Of a stretch of 44,093 nucleotides of DNA, positions 8,153 to 18,071 are shown in pieces. The stretch lies in contig NZ_BCSS01000028.1 in assembly GCF_001570985.1 (NCBI RefSeq), positions 1-44,093 of the forward strand. Reading direction: 5' to 3'. The notes below the pieces were generated by a model, which was given only the letters and a program-made list of their open reading frames with translations, ran no database searches and was not told the origin of the DNA. How positions within the stretch are numbered: the first letter of the stretch is position 1; every line of letters begins with the position of its first letter. The position numbers were made by a program, and so were the translations under genes. The stretch is from Janibacter limosus NBRC 16128 (GTDB lineage Bacteria; Actinomycetota; Actinomycetes; Actinomycetales; Dermatophilaceae).

Positions 8153-9808
<1,656 letters not shown>

Positions 9809-9831
9809 CGCAGCTGACCTGACCAGCACGA

Positions 9832-9920
9832 TGGTTGTGTGTTGAACCGGTAGCCATGGGAGCCGGCGTCGCCACATGGAGCTCGCCGGCACGCTGGACT
9901 ACCACTTCAACACACAACCA
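9832..9920. repeat. 89-base imperfect palindrome between pgm and ilvA
   Basis: The outer arms TGGTTGTGTGTTGAA (9832-9846) and TTCAACACACAACCA (9906-9920) are perfectly complementary over 15 bases. After a 2x2 mismatch they continue for five more pairs (GGTAG/CTACC). An 8x8 internal loop follows, then a 7-bp stem (GCCGGCG 9862-9868 / CGCCGGC 9884-9890) with a 15-base loop. It begins 23 bases after the pgm stop and ends seven bases before the ilvA -10. It could terminate pgm or act in DNA as a cruciform or operator. There is no T tract. A small mobile palindromic element is another option. Confidence 0.8.
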
Positions 9921-9927
9921 GCGGGGC

Positions 9928-9933
9928 TACCGT
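9928..9933 (+). promoter_or_regulatory. Leaderless-type -10 TACCGT for ilvA
   Basis: TACCGT ends six bases before GTG 9940. TTCAAC (9906-9911), in the right arm of the palindrome, lies 16 bases upstream and could be a -35. This decides the GTG start over the longer open frame, which runs back through the palindrome. Confidence 0.5.
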
Positions 9934-9939
9934 GAGCAG

Positions 9940-11190
9940 GTGACCACCCCGATCCTCACCGCGGCCGCCGTCGACGCAGCAGCGGCCCTGCTCGCCGATG
10001 TCCTGCCCGCGACCCCGCTGCAGCGCAGCGAGCGCCTGTCCGCCGCGACCGGCGCCGACGTCTGGCTCAAGCGTGAGGACCTGCAGCCGGTGCGCTCCTA
10101 CAAGCTGCGCGGCGCCTTCAACTTCATCTCCAACCTGAGCGACGAGGAGCGGGCCAAGGGAGTCGTCGCCGCGTCCGCCGGCAACCACGCGCAGGGCGTC
10201 GCCTTCGCCGGTCAGCGTCTCGGCGTGCGGTCACGGATCTATCTGCCGCGCAACACCCCTCGTCAGAAGCGTGACCGTGTCGCCATCCTCGGCGGTGACC
10301 TGGTCGAGGTCATCGTCACCGGCGAGGTCTACGACGACGCTGCCAAGGCCGCAGCCGAGGACGCGGTCCGTACCGGTGCCGTCGTCGTCCCCGCCTTCGA
10401 CGCGCTCGACACCATGGCCGGGCAGGGCACCGTGGCCATCGAGATCGTGCAGCAGCTGGGCAGGATCCCCGATCTCGTCACCGTCCCCGTCGGTGGCGGC
10501 GGGCTCCTCGGCGGGATGGCCACCTGGATGGCTGCCCACACCGCCTCGACCCGCCTGGTCGGCGTCGAGCCGGAGGGTGCTGCCTCGATGGCCGCCGCCC
10601 TGGCCGCCGGTGCCCCCGTGGACCTGGACGAGGTCTCCCCCTTCGTCGATGGCGCCGCGGTCCGGCGGGCCGGCACCCTCACCCACGCAGCGGTCGCCGC
10701 CACCGGCACCCACCTGACCTCCGTGTCCGAGGGCGCGCTGTGCGTCGAGATGCTCGCGATGTACCAGACCGACGGGATCATCGCCGAGCCCGCGGGAGCC
10801 TTGGCGACCACGGTGCTGGCCGACCTGCGGATCGAGCCCGGGTCCACCGTCGTCGCGGTCGTCTCCGGGGGCAACAACGATGTCTCACGATACGCGGAGA
10901 TCGTCGAGCGGGCGCTGGTGCACGAGGGGCGCAAGCACTACTTCACCGTCGACTTCCCCCAGGAGCCGGGTGCCCTGCGTCGATTCCTCGACGAGGTGCT
11001 CGGCCCGGACGACGACATCACCTTCTTCGACTACATCAAGCGCAACAACCGCGACACCGGCACGGCCATCGTGGGCCTCGAGCTCGGCGACCCGGACGAG
11101 CTGGGCCCACTCCTGGCCCGCATGGACGCCTCCCCCCTGCGCATCGAGCGGATCCCGACGGACAGCCCGCTCTTCCGCCTCATCGGCTGA
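9940..11190 (+). CDS. ilvA: Threonine ammonia-lyase (threonine dehydratase)
   Basis: The 416-residue PLP enzyme converts threonine to 2-oxobutanoate, the first step to isoleucine. The PLP lysine is Lys55 in SYKLRGAFNF. SAGNHAQGVAFA and VPVGGGGLLGG follow as the substrate and phosphate loops. The last ~85 residues (KHYFTVDFPQEPGALRRFL...) form one ACT-like regulatory domain, as in the short biosynthetic form found in Bacillus and Corynebacterium, so feedback control by isoleucine is likely. GTG 9940 was chosen because TACCGT lies six bases upstream. An in-frame ATG at 9835 would put the N-terminus inside the palindrome. Confidence 0.94.
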   Translation: MTTPILTAAAVDAAAALLADVLPATPLQRSERLSAATGADVWLKREDLQPVRSYKLRGAFNFISNLSDEERAKGVVAASAGNHAQGVAFAGQRLGVRSRIYLPRNTPRQKRDRVAILGGDLVEVIVTGEVYDDAAKAAAEDAVRTGAVVVPAFDALDTMAGQGTVAIEIVQQLGRIPDLVTVPVGGGGLLGGMATWMAAHTASTRLVGVEPEGAASMAAALAAGAPVDLDEVSPFVDGAAVRRAGTLTHAAVAATGTHLTSVSEGALCVEMLAMYQTDGIIAEPAGALATTVLADLRIEPGSTVVAVVSGGNNDVSRYAEIVERALVHEGRKHYFTVDFPQEPGALRRFLDEVLGPDDDITFFDYIKRNNRDTGTAIVGLELGDPDELGPLLARMDASPLRIERIPTDSPLFRLIG

Positions 11191-11199
11191 CCTGGCGGA

Positions 11200-11216
11200 A
11201 TACCCTCTAGGGGTAT
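11200..11216. promoter_or_regulatory. CsoR copper operator
   Basis: ATACCCTCTAGGGGTAT is a dyad of ATACCC and GGGTAT around five bases. It matches the GC-tract pseudopalindrome bound by CsoR repressors. It lies 36 bases before the csoR ATG, where it would overlap the promoter and give copper-relieved autoregulation. Confidence 0.8.
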
Positions 11217-11252
11217 GCTGTTGTCGACGGTGACACCCCATCAGGAGGACCC

Positions 11253-11534
11253 ATGGCCGGCTACAGCGGCAGCAAGGACGACTACCTCAAGCGCCTCAAG
11301 CGCGTCGAGGGACAGATCCGTGGCATCTCACGGATGGTCGAGGAAGACACCTACTGCATCGACATCCTCACGCAGGTGTCCGCGGCGACCAAGGCGCTGC
11401 AGGCCGTGAGCCTGGGCCTGCTCGAGGACCATGTCGGCCACTGCGTGGTCGACGCCGCCCGCGAGTCCGACGAGGCCGCGGCCGCCAAGGTCGCCGAGGC
11501 CAGCGCTGCCATCGCGCGGCTCGTCCGCTCCTGA
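11253..11534 (+). CDS. csoR: Copper-sensing repressor CsoR
   Basis: The 93-residue all-helical repressor shows the Cu(I) ligands Cys35 (DTYCIDIL), His60 and Cys64 (EDHVGHCVVDA). This is the same spacing as the Cys-His-Cys site of Mycobacterium tuberculosis CsoR. The N-terminus (KRLKRVEGQIRGISRMVEED) is the family DNA-binding helix. Copper binding should release it from the dyad at 11200-11216. AGGAGG lies six bases before the ATG. It precedes copA by 59 bases, which contain one CCCCCTTCG copy and a weak copA -10-like hexamer, so copA may be both cotranscribed and separately expressed. Confidence 0.96.
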   Translation: MAGYSGSKDDYLKRLKRVEGQIRGISRMVEEDTYCIDILTQVSAATKALQAVSLGLLEDHVGHCVVDAARESDEAAAAKVAEASAAIARLVRS

Positions 11535-11593
11535 CGCGCAACGCGCCCCCTTCGCCTCCACAGACCCCTCCGAGCCCGCGAGATGATGCATCC

Positions 11594-13795
11594 ATGAGCA
11601 CCACGACCACCCCCCTCCCCGAGACCGAGGCCGGCGCGCACAGCGTCGACCTCGCGATCACCGGCATGACCTGCGCCTCCTGCAGCGCGCGGATCGAGCG
11701 CAACCTCGGCAAGATCGAGGGTGTCGAGGCGAGCGTCAACCTCGCCACGGAGAAGGCGACGGTCCACCACCCGGCCTCCGTCGACGTCGAGCAGCTCATC
11801 GCCACCGTGGAGTCCTCCGGCTACGGGGCGACGATCATCGAGCCCGATGCGCGCCTGACTCCCCCCACCCACACGCCCATCGCCCGCGCCGACCTGCAGC
11901 GTCGGGCCGTCGTCGCCGGTGTCCTCGCGCTCGTCGTGGTCATCCTCGCGATGGGCCCGTGGAGTTCCGCCGCCAACCCGTGGCTGCAGTGGCTGCTCAC
12001 CACGCCGGTCGTCGCGTGGGCCGCCTGGCCCTTCCACCGGGCCGCCTATCTCAACGCCCGCCACCTGGCCTCGACGATGGACACCCTTGTCAGCCTCGGC
12101 GTGAGCGCCGCCTACCTGTGGTCCTTCGTCACCCTCGTCACCGGCGGCGGGCAGGACGGGCACTACTACTTCGAGACCGCCGCGGTCATCACCGCCTTCC
12201 TCCTCCTCGGTCGCTGGCTGGAGGCCCGGAGCAAGGACGAGGGCCGCTCGACGCTCACCGACCTCATGGACCTCGGGTCGAAGGGAGTCGCCGTCCAGCG
12301 GATCGACTCCCGCAGCCGGGCGACGACCGAGGTCATCCTGCCGCTCGACGAGCTGCAGGTCGGCGACCACTTCATCGTGCGCCCCGGCGAAAAGGTGGCG
12401 ACGGACGGTGTCGTCCTCGACGGCACGAGCTCCATCGACACCTCGCTCGTCACCGGCGAGTCCGTCCCTGTCGACGTGCGCGCCGGTGACGCCCTCGACG
12501 CCGGCACGGTCAACACCTCCGGCCGGCTGATCGTCGAGGCGACCGCAGTCGGCGCGGACACCACCTATTCGCAGATCGTGCGGCTCGTCGAGCAGGCCCA
12601 GACGGGCAAGGCCGATGTGCAGCGGCTCGCTGACCGGGTCTCCGCCGTCTTCGTCCCCGTGGTCCTCGGCCTGGCGCTGCTGACCTTCGTCGGCTGGTGG
12701 ATCGGGTCCGGCTCGGCGACGACCGCGATCGGTGTCGCCGTCACCGTCCTGATCATCGCCTGCCCCTGCGCGCTCGGCCTGGCCACGCCGATGGCCCTGC
12801 TCGTCGGCACGAGCCGCGGCGCCCAGCGCGGCGTGCTCATCAAGGGCCCGCAAGTCCTCGAGGACACCCGCCGCATCGACACGATCGTGCTCGACAAGAC
12901 CGGGACGATCACGACCGGCATCGCGCAGGTCACCGACTTGGCCGCCGCACCGGGCCTGCACCCGGCCGCCGTGCTCACCGCCGCCGCTGCCGTCGAGTCC
13001 GGCAGCGAGCACCCCATCGCCCGAGCCATCGTGCGTCGCGCCCAGGACAAGGGCATCAAGATCCCGACGATCCGGGACTTCGAGAACCTCCCGGGCTCCG
13101 GTGCCGTCGCGACGATCAAGGACACCCGCGTCACCGTCGGTCGCGCCGACCTCTTCGACGAGGTGCCGGCCGAGCTGGCCACCCTCGAGCGCTCCGGCAC
13201 GACGGTCTTCGTCGGCTGGGACGGCACCGCCCGCGGAGCGCTGACGGTCGCCGACGAGGTGCGCGACACCTCCGGCGACGCGATCCGTGCGCTGCGCGCC
13301 GAGGGGCTGCAGGTCTGGCTGCTGAGCGGCGACAACGAGCACAACGCGACGACGATCGCGGCCAAGGTCGGGATCGACCCGGAGCACGTCATCGCCGACG
13401 TCCGCCCGCAGGACAAGCACGACGTCATCGAGCAGATGCAGGCCGAGGGCCGGGTCGTCGCCATGGTCGGTGACGGTGTCAACGACGCTGCGGCCATCGT
13501 CAAGGCCGACCTCGGCATGGCCATGGGCACCGGCACCGATGTCGCCATGGAGTCGGCCGACATCGTCCTCGTGCACGCCGACCTCGAGTCCGTCCCGCGC
13601 GCGATCGCCCTCTCCCGGGAGACGCTCAAGGTGATCAAGCAAAACCTGGGCTGGGCCTTCGGCTACAACATCGCCGCCATCCCGCTCGCGATGGCCGGCC
13701 TGCTCAACCCGATGATCGCCGGTGCGGCGATGGCCCTGAGCTCGGTGCTCGTGGTGCTCAACTCGCTGCGCCTGCGGGGTGCGATCGACGACTGA
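11594..13795 (+). CDS. copA: Copper-exporting P1B-type ATPase CopA
   Basis: The 733-residue membrane pump exports Cu(I). One N-terminal HMA domain carries GMTCASC (Cys27, Cys30). The transmembrane metal site is CPCALGLATP (CPC near residue 390). The actuator TGES, phosphorylation motif DKTGT (Asp434), SEHPIA and hinge GDGVNDAAA follow, then MAGLLNPMIAGAAMALSSVLVVLNSLRL, where Met and Ser are typical of Cu(I) pumps. ATG 11594 has no strong Shine-Dalgarno sequence, but GATGAT ends six bases upstream. It sits downstream of csoR in the usual order. No CopZ chaperone gene is seen nearby. Confidence 0.96.
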   Translation: MSTTTTPLPETEAGAHSVDLAITGMTCASCSARIERNLGKIEGVEASVNLATEKATVHHPASVDVEQLIATVESSGYGATIIEPDARLTPPTHTPIARADLQRRAVVAGVLALVVVILAMGPWSSAANPWLQWLLTTPVVAWAAWPFHRAAYLNARHLASTMDTLVSLGVSAAYLWSFVTLVTGGGQDGHYYFETAAVITAFLLLGRWLEARSKDEGRSTLTDLMDLGSKGVAVQRIDSRSRATTEVILPLDELQVGDHFIVRPGEKVATDGVVLDGTSSIDTSLVTGESVPVDVRAGDALDAGTVNTSGRLIVEATAVGADTTYSQIVRLVEQAQTGKADVQRLADRVSAVFVPVVLGLALLTFVGWWIGSGSATTAIGVAVTVLIIACPCALGLATPMALLVGTSRGAQRGVLIKGPQVLEDTRRIDTIVLDKTGTITTGIAQVTDLAAAPGLHPAAVLTAAAAVESGSEHPIARAIVRRAQDKGIKIPTIRDFENLPGSGAVATIKDTRVTVGRADLFDEVPAELATLERSGTTVFVGWDGTARGALTVADEVRDTSGDAIRALRAEGLQVWLLSGDNEHNATTIAAKVGIDPEHVIADVRPQDKHDVIEQMQAEGRVVAMVGDGVNDAAAIVKADLGMAMGTGTDVAMESADIVLVHADLESVPRAIALSRETLKVIKQNLGWAFGYNIAAIPLAMAGLLNPMIAGAAMALSSVLVVLNSLRLRGAIDD

Positions 13796-13839
13796 GCGCC
13801 GGCAACGTCACCGGCCCGGGACTCTGCGCCGGGGACACA

Positions 13840-13880
13840 GATCGGCCCGGGAACCACCCCTGCGGATGCCCGGGCCGATC
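13840..13880. terminator. Hairpin terminator between copA and the ABC permease
   Basis: GATCGGCCCGGG (13840-13851) and CCCGGGCCGATC (13869-13880) form a perfect 12-bp stem with a 17-base loop between two convergent genes. There is no T tract, as is common in high-GC actinobacteria. It would serve both directions. Confidence 0.75.
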
Positions 13881-13897
13881 CAGTCTTGGGGCCGTCG

Positions 13898-15067
13898 CTA
13901 CAGCTCGGCGTTCCACGCGTCCTTGTAGGAGAGCTTGCCGCCGGTCTGCATCAGCGCCCGGCGGTAGATCCGCTCCGCGACGAGGATGACGCCGACAGTG
14001 ACTGCGGCCAGGATGCCCAGGCTGATCAGGGCCTCCCACCACTGCGCCTCGCCGGAGACCAGCCGCATCGGCTGCAGGATCGCGGAGAAGGGCGGGATCC
14101 AGGACAGCACCGTGACGACCGGACCGGTCGCAAACATCGCGCCGAAGAACATCACCATGAGCAGCATCGTCACGGGGAAGGACGTGGACTGGATGTCCTC
14201 CTGCCGCGAGGCGAGCGCCCCGGACACGGCGTACAACGCCGCGATCATCGTGAAGCCGGCGATGAAGAAGACGACGAACCAGATCAGCCCGGACGTGAGG
14301 CCGGGGAGCATGTCGCCCCAGTCGGTGAAGCTCGCCCCGACGATTGCCACGGCCGCGTAGAGGAGCAGCTGACCCACCGCCAGCGCCACGGCCGCGATGA
14401 GCTTGCCGAAGAGCAGGTGCCGCAGCGGGATGGAGGTCGCGATGATCTCGACGATCCGCGACTGCTTCTCCTCGGTGACGCTCATCGCGAGGTACATGCC
14501 GAAGATCGCGGCGGACATGTAGAAGAGGATCGCCATGCCGAAGCCGACGGCCTTGGCGATGCCCTGCTGCTCCGCATCCCCGTCGAGGATGTCGGTCGTG
14601 ACAGCCGTCCCCTTCTGCAGGGCGGCGACATCAGTGCCGGCCTCGTCCGCGTTCGCCGTGAGGACCGCCGTGCTGATCGACTGGGTGGAGATGTCCTGCA
14701 GGCTCGAGCTGACCTCGGTCTTGCCGACGAGCTGCCAGCCGTCGTCGGTCTGGTGCAGCCACGCGTCGGCGGAGTCGTCCATGACGGCGGCCTCGGCGGC
14801 CTCGTCGTCAGCGACGTCGACCAGGGTGATCGTCACCTTGTCATCGATGCCCGGCGCCGCGTCCGCGACGACCTGGCCCATCTGCTGGGACTGGGACGTG
14901 ACCGCGAGGTCATAGGTCGACGCCTTGTTGGCATTCCACGCCTGGAAGCCGAAGACGGCGATGAGGATGACGAGGGAGAGCAGGGTGGACCCGATGAAGG
15001 TCTTGTCCCGCAGTCGGACGGACAACTCGCGCTTGGCGACGAGCGTCCAGGCATTGGTGGTCTTCAT
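13898..15067 (-). CDS. ABC-2 type exporter permease (NatB/YhaP-like)
   Basis: The 389-residue protein has one N-terminal membrane segment (about 26-46). A large soluble, probably extracytoplasmic domain of ~140 residues follows, then a cluster of five or six membrane segments (from about 180). This layout is that of ABC2_membrane_3 / NatB-like permeases. It pairs with the ATPase immediately upstream; their frames overlap by four bases (ATGA), so subunit synthesis is coupled. The substrate is unknown; related systems move sodium, peptides or lipids. ATG 15067 is fixed by the overlap. Confidence 0.85.
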   Translation of the reverse strand: MKTTNAWTLVAKRELSVRLRDKTFIGSTLLSLVILIAVFGFQAWNANKASTYDLAVTSQSQQMGQVVADAAPGIDDKVTITLVDVADDEAAEAAVMDDSADAWLHQTDDGWQLVGKTEVSSSLQDISTQSISTAVLTANADEAGTDVAALQKGTAVTTDILDGDAEQQGIAKAVGFGMAILFYMSAAIFGMYLAMSVTEEKQSRIVEIIATSIPLRHLLFGKLIAAVALAVGQLLLYAAVAIVGASFTDWGDMLPGLTSGLIWFVVFFIAGFTMIAALYAVSGALASRQEDIQSTSFPVTMLLMVMFFGAMFATGPVVTVLSWIPPFSAILQPMRLVSGEAQWWEALISLGILAAVTVGVILVAERIYRRALMQTGGKLSYKDAWNAEL

Positions 15068-15981
15068 GCCGTCACCTCTCGGTAGACCTCGGACAGGGGC
15101 GGGATGATCGGGGAGAGCTCGGTGACTCCTCCACGGCGCAGGCCCTCCGCGAGGACCTCGCCGAGCAGCCGTTGGCGCTCCACCTCGGAGTCGCTGGCCA
15201 GGTCCAGCACCGCGACCGGGCCGTCCACGTCGATGGTGGAGACACCGGGCACGTCGCGGACCCAGCCGGCGTCGCGGACGGCGACCAGACGGTGACGTCG
15301 CGGGGAGCCGCCGCGCAGCTCGGTGGGCGATCCGGTCGCCCGGACCTGCCCCTTGGCGAGGATGACGAGCTGGTCGCACAGCCGGTCGACGAGGTCGAGC
15401 TGGTGGCTGGAGAAGAGCACCGGCACACCGCGGGCCGTGTGCTCGCGCAGCAGCTCGGCCATCGAGTCGACGGCGTCGGGGTCGAGCCCGCTGAAGGGCT
15501 CGTCGAGGATCAGCGCCGCTGGCTCGATCATCAGCGCGGCAGCGATCTGCACCCGCTGCTGGTTGCCGAGCGAGAGGGCCTCGACGGTGTCGCCGGTGCG
15601 CTCGCCCAGCCCGAGTCGCTCGAGGAGCGTCATGACGGACTCGCGGGCCGCCGTGGTCGACAGGCCCTTGAGCTGGCCGAGGTAGATCAGCTGATCGGCG
15701 ACCTTTTGCTTGGGGTAGAGCCCCCGCTCCTCCGGCATGTAGCCGATCGTGCGCTGGTCGGCGGCGGTGATCGGCCGATCGCCCCACATGACCCGGCCGT
15801 CGGTGATCGACAGCACGCCCATGATCATCCGCATGGTGGTCGTCTTGCCCGCGCCGTTGCCGCCGACGAATCCGGTCATTGTGCCCTGCGGCACGGAGAA
15901 GTCGATGTGGTCGACGGCGGTGAAGTCCCCGAAGCGTCGCGTCAGGCCCTCGACGGTGATGGTCTGCGGTGCTCTGTCCAT
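15064..15981 (-). CDS. ABC exporter ATP-binding protein (NatA-like)
   Basis: The 305-residue ATPase has Walker A GGNGAGKTT (40-48), the signature LSLGNQQRV in place of LSGGQ, and Walker B LILDEPFSGLDPD, then the SSHQ switch. The altered signature and a ~100-residue C-terminal extension are usual for the NatA/ABC-2 subgroup. ATG 15981 is preceded at seven bases by TAGCGT. The frame stays open into the response regulator antisense but that is not meaningful. It forms a two-gene operon with the permease, downstream of a two-component system that may regulate it. Confidence 0.9.
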   Translation of the reverse strand: MDRAPQTITVEGLTRRFGDFTAVDHIDFSVPQGTMTGFVGGNGAGKTTTMRMIMGVLSITDGRVMWGDRPITAADQRTIGYMPEERGLYPKQKVADQLIYLGQLKGLSTTAARESVMTLLERLGLGERTGDTVEALSLGNQQRVQIAAALMIEPAALILDEPFSGLDPDAVDSMAELLREHTARGVPVLFSSHQLDLVDRLCDQLVILAKGQVRATGSPTELRGGSPRRHRLVAVRDAGWVRDVPGVSTIDVDGPVAVLDLASDSEVERQRLLGEVLAEGLRRGGVTELSPIIPPLSEVYREVTA

Positions 15982-15988
15982 GCCGCCA

Positions 15989-15994
15989 ACGCTA
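15989..15994 (-). promoter_or_regulatory. Leaderless-type -10 TAGCGT for the ABC exporter operon
   Basis: On the minus strand TAGCGT ends seven bases before ATG 15981, giving the exporter its own promoter separate from the two-component genes. Confidence 0.55.
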
Positions 15995-16048
15995 TGGACC
16001 GGAGGGTCGGAGCGGATCCACCCCGAGGGTGGTCTTGGGACGAAGGGG

Positions 16049-16070
16049 GTCTCCCCCTCCGGGGGGAGAC
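16049..16070. terminator. Hairpin terminator after the response regulator
   Basis: GTCTCCCCC (16049-16057) pairs perfectly with GGGGGAGAC (16062-16070) over nine bases with a four-base loop, directly after the response regulator stop at 16074 (minus strand). It adjoins a CGAAGGGGG copy at 16041-16049. Confidence 0.7.
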
Positions 16071-16073
16071 GGC

Positions 16074-16742
16074 TCAGCGCTCGACGATCCCGGCCTCGTG
16101 GGCGATGATCACGGCGCCCACCCGATCGCGCACCTGCAGCTTGGCGAAGATGCTCGACACGTGCGTCTTGACCGTCGCGGCACCGATGACGAGGTCGGCG
16201 GCGATCTCGGAGTTGGACCGGCCGGCACCCATGAGCCGCAGGACGTCCAGCTCGCGGTCGGTGAGGTGGGCGAGCAGGTCGGCGTGCCTCCCTTCGCCCC
16301 CTGTGGAGGGGGCACGCGGGGCGCTCATCTGGGCGATGACCCGCTGGGTGACCTCCGGGGCGAGCAGCGCGTGGCCGTGGCCGACGGCCCGCAGTGCGTC
16401 GACGAGCTGGTCGGCCTCCGCATTCTTGAGCAGGAAGCCGCTCGCGCCGGCCTGCAGCGCGTCGAAGAGGTAGTTGTCCGCGTCGAAGGTCGTCAGGATG
16501 ATGACTCGACCGAGGTCGCGCTCGACGATCTCGCGAGTTGCGGCGATGCCGTCCATGACGGGCATCTGCACGTCCATGACGATGACATCGGGGCGCTCTT
16601 GCTCGGCCAGGTCGATCGCCTCGCGTCCGTTGGCCGCCTCCCCGACGACCACGAGGTCCTCCTCGACGGAGAGCATCATCGCGAAGCCGGACCGGATGAT
16701 CGGCTGGTCGTCGACGAGCAGCACCCGCAGCGTGTCCGTCAT
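16074..16742 (-). CDS. NarL/LuxR-type response regulator
   Basis: The 222-residue regulator has a receiver domain with the acidic pair Asp11-Asp12, phospho-acceptor Asp57 (VIVMDVQMP), a Thr near 84 (ILTTFDADN) and Lys near 105 (FLLKNA). The C-terminal LuxR HTH is about 160-215 (LTDRELDVLRLMGAGRSNSEIA...). The start overlaps the kinase stop by four bases, so they are a cognate pair. The likely target is the ABC exporter just downstream, as with many DesK-type pairs, but no binding site was identified. ATG 16742 is clear. Confidence 0.93.
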   Translation of the reverse strand: MTDTLRVLLVDDQPIIRSGFAMMLSVEEDLVVVGEAANGREAIDLAEQERPDVIVMDVQMPVMDGIAATREIVERDLGRVIILTTFDADNYLFDALQAGASGFLLKNAEADQLVDALRAVGHGHALLAPEVTQRVIAQMSAPRAPSTGGEGRHADLLAHLTDRELDVLRLMGAGRSNSEIAADLVIGAATVKTHVSSIFAKLQVRDRVGAVIIAHEAGIVER

Positions 16743-18061
16743 GACTCCTCCGTCCGAAGGGGGATGCGCGCCCGAACCCGATAGCCACCCAGGGGGCGGG
16801 GCCCGATCTCGATGCTCCCGTGGTGCGAGGAGACCCGCTCGCGGATCCCCAGCTGGCCCATGCCGGTGCCCGAGGTCCCCGGCCGCGGACGGCCGTCGTC
16901 GGTGACCTCGATCTCCGCGTGCTCGTCACCGACGCGGACGATCACGCGGGCGCGCTGCGCGGTCGAGTGCCGCACGACATTGGTCAGCGCCTCCTGCGCG
17001 GTGCGATAGAGGGAGTGACCGATCGCGGTGGGGACCGCGTCGAGGGCACCGGGTGAGTCCTCCACCACCTCGTGGGTGACGGTCAGGGCCGTGCCGTCGC
17101 GCGCGGCCGCGAGGTCGGCGACATCCGCCAGGGTCGGCTCGGGCGCGTGGCCCACCGTGGCCCGGCCGGTCTCGTCGGAGGGTGCTTCGCCCATCCGCAG
17201 CGTGCCGAGCAGCCCGCGCATCTGCGTGACGGCATCCCGGCTGCCACCCTCGATCCGCAGCAGCGCCCCCTTCGCCGCCTCCGGGTCCTTGTCGAGCACA
17301 CGACGGGCCGCGGCCGCCTGCACCCCGATACCGGAGACGTGGTGGGCGACGACATCGTGCAACTCGCGCGCGATCCGCAGCCGCTCCTCGACGACCGCAG
17401 CCTCACGCAGCTGACCGGTCTGCTCACGGATGGTCTCGGTCTGGGTCTGCAGGCCCATCCGCTGACGAGCCGAGCGCCAGGCCACCTGGCCACCGAGCAC
17501 GGCGCCACCGAAGTAGAGGATGTTGATGATGCTGAGCATCATGGGCGCCGCGATCGTCGGCGCGATCCACGCGTCCGGGTCAGCCTCCCTCACCATGCCC
17601 GCGGTCGCCTGCCCCACGGCGAAGCCCCAGACGAGCCAGAGGAACATCAGGAAGAGGATGACCCCGTAGACGGCGGCCATCGTGCGCCGGTTGCGGGCCC
17701 ACGCGACACCGCCGAGGACGACGAGGAAGTAGGACACCTGCGTCGACAGCAGGCTGGCCATGAGCGGCTCGTACGAGGAGATCGCCCAGTACGCGAGGCT
17801 CGCCGCGGCGACGGTGAGCAGGGGGTACCGGCGCCGGGTGAGGAGGAAGAGGGCAGGGATCGCGGTGAGCAGCCACTGCTGCCACACCGGCTGATCGACC
17901 TCGGTGAGGCTGCCGAGCGCGCGCATGAGCTCGAGGACGAAGAGGGAGAGCGCGACGACCGTCAGGGTGAAGAGCGCGTCGCCGCGGCTGATCGTGCCGC
18001 CGGGTCGCTCCCAGTCGTCGTCGAGGGCGAAGAACCCACCGACGCTGTCGGACCAGGCCAT
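16739..18061 (-). CDS. DesK-type sensor histidine kinase
   Basis: The 440-residue kinase begins with about five membrane segments (roughly residues 30-200) with only short loops, so it probably senses a membrane or lipid state. A coiled linker (QTQTETIREQTGQLREAAVVEERLR, residues written in two parts) leads to the HisKA_3 H-box RIARELHDVVAHH with His235. The HATPase domain shows ALTNVVRHS and GMGQLGIRERV. ATG 18061 is 11 bases downstream of the VOC stop. An in-frame GTG at 18091 would overlap the VOC gene; neither start has a clear Shine-Dalgarno sequence. It is coupled to the response regulator by a four-base overlap. Confidence 0.9.
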   Translation of the reverse strand: MAWSDSVGGFFALDDDWERPGGTISRGDALFTLTVVALSLFVLELMRALGSLTEVDQPVWQQWLLTAIPALFLLTRRRYPLLTVAAASLAYWAISSYEPLMASLLSTQVSYFLVVLGGVAWARNRRTMAAVYGVILFLMFLWLVWGFAVGQATAGMVREADPDAWIAPTIAAPMMLSIINILYFGGAVLGGQVAWRSARQRMGLQTQTETIREQTGQLREAAVVEERLRIARELHDVVAHHVSGIGVQAAAARRVLDKDPEAAKGALLRIEGGSRDAVTQMRGLLGTLRMGEAPSDETGRATVGHAPEPTLADVADLAAARDGTALTVTHEVVEDSPGALDAVPTAIGHSLYRTAQEALTNVVRHSTAQRARVIVRVGDEHAEIEVTDDGRPRPGTSGTGMGQLGIRERVSSHHGSIEIGPRPLGGYRVRARIPLRTEES

Positions 18062-18071
18062 GGGGAGCCGG

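Noticed and set aside
11351-13642. A 763-codon open frame antisense to copA
   Set aside because: It is Asp/Gly/Arg-rich, lacks any family pattern and mirrors copA codons; long antisense frames are usual at this GC content.
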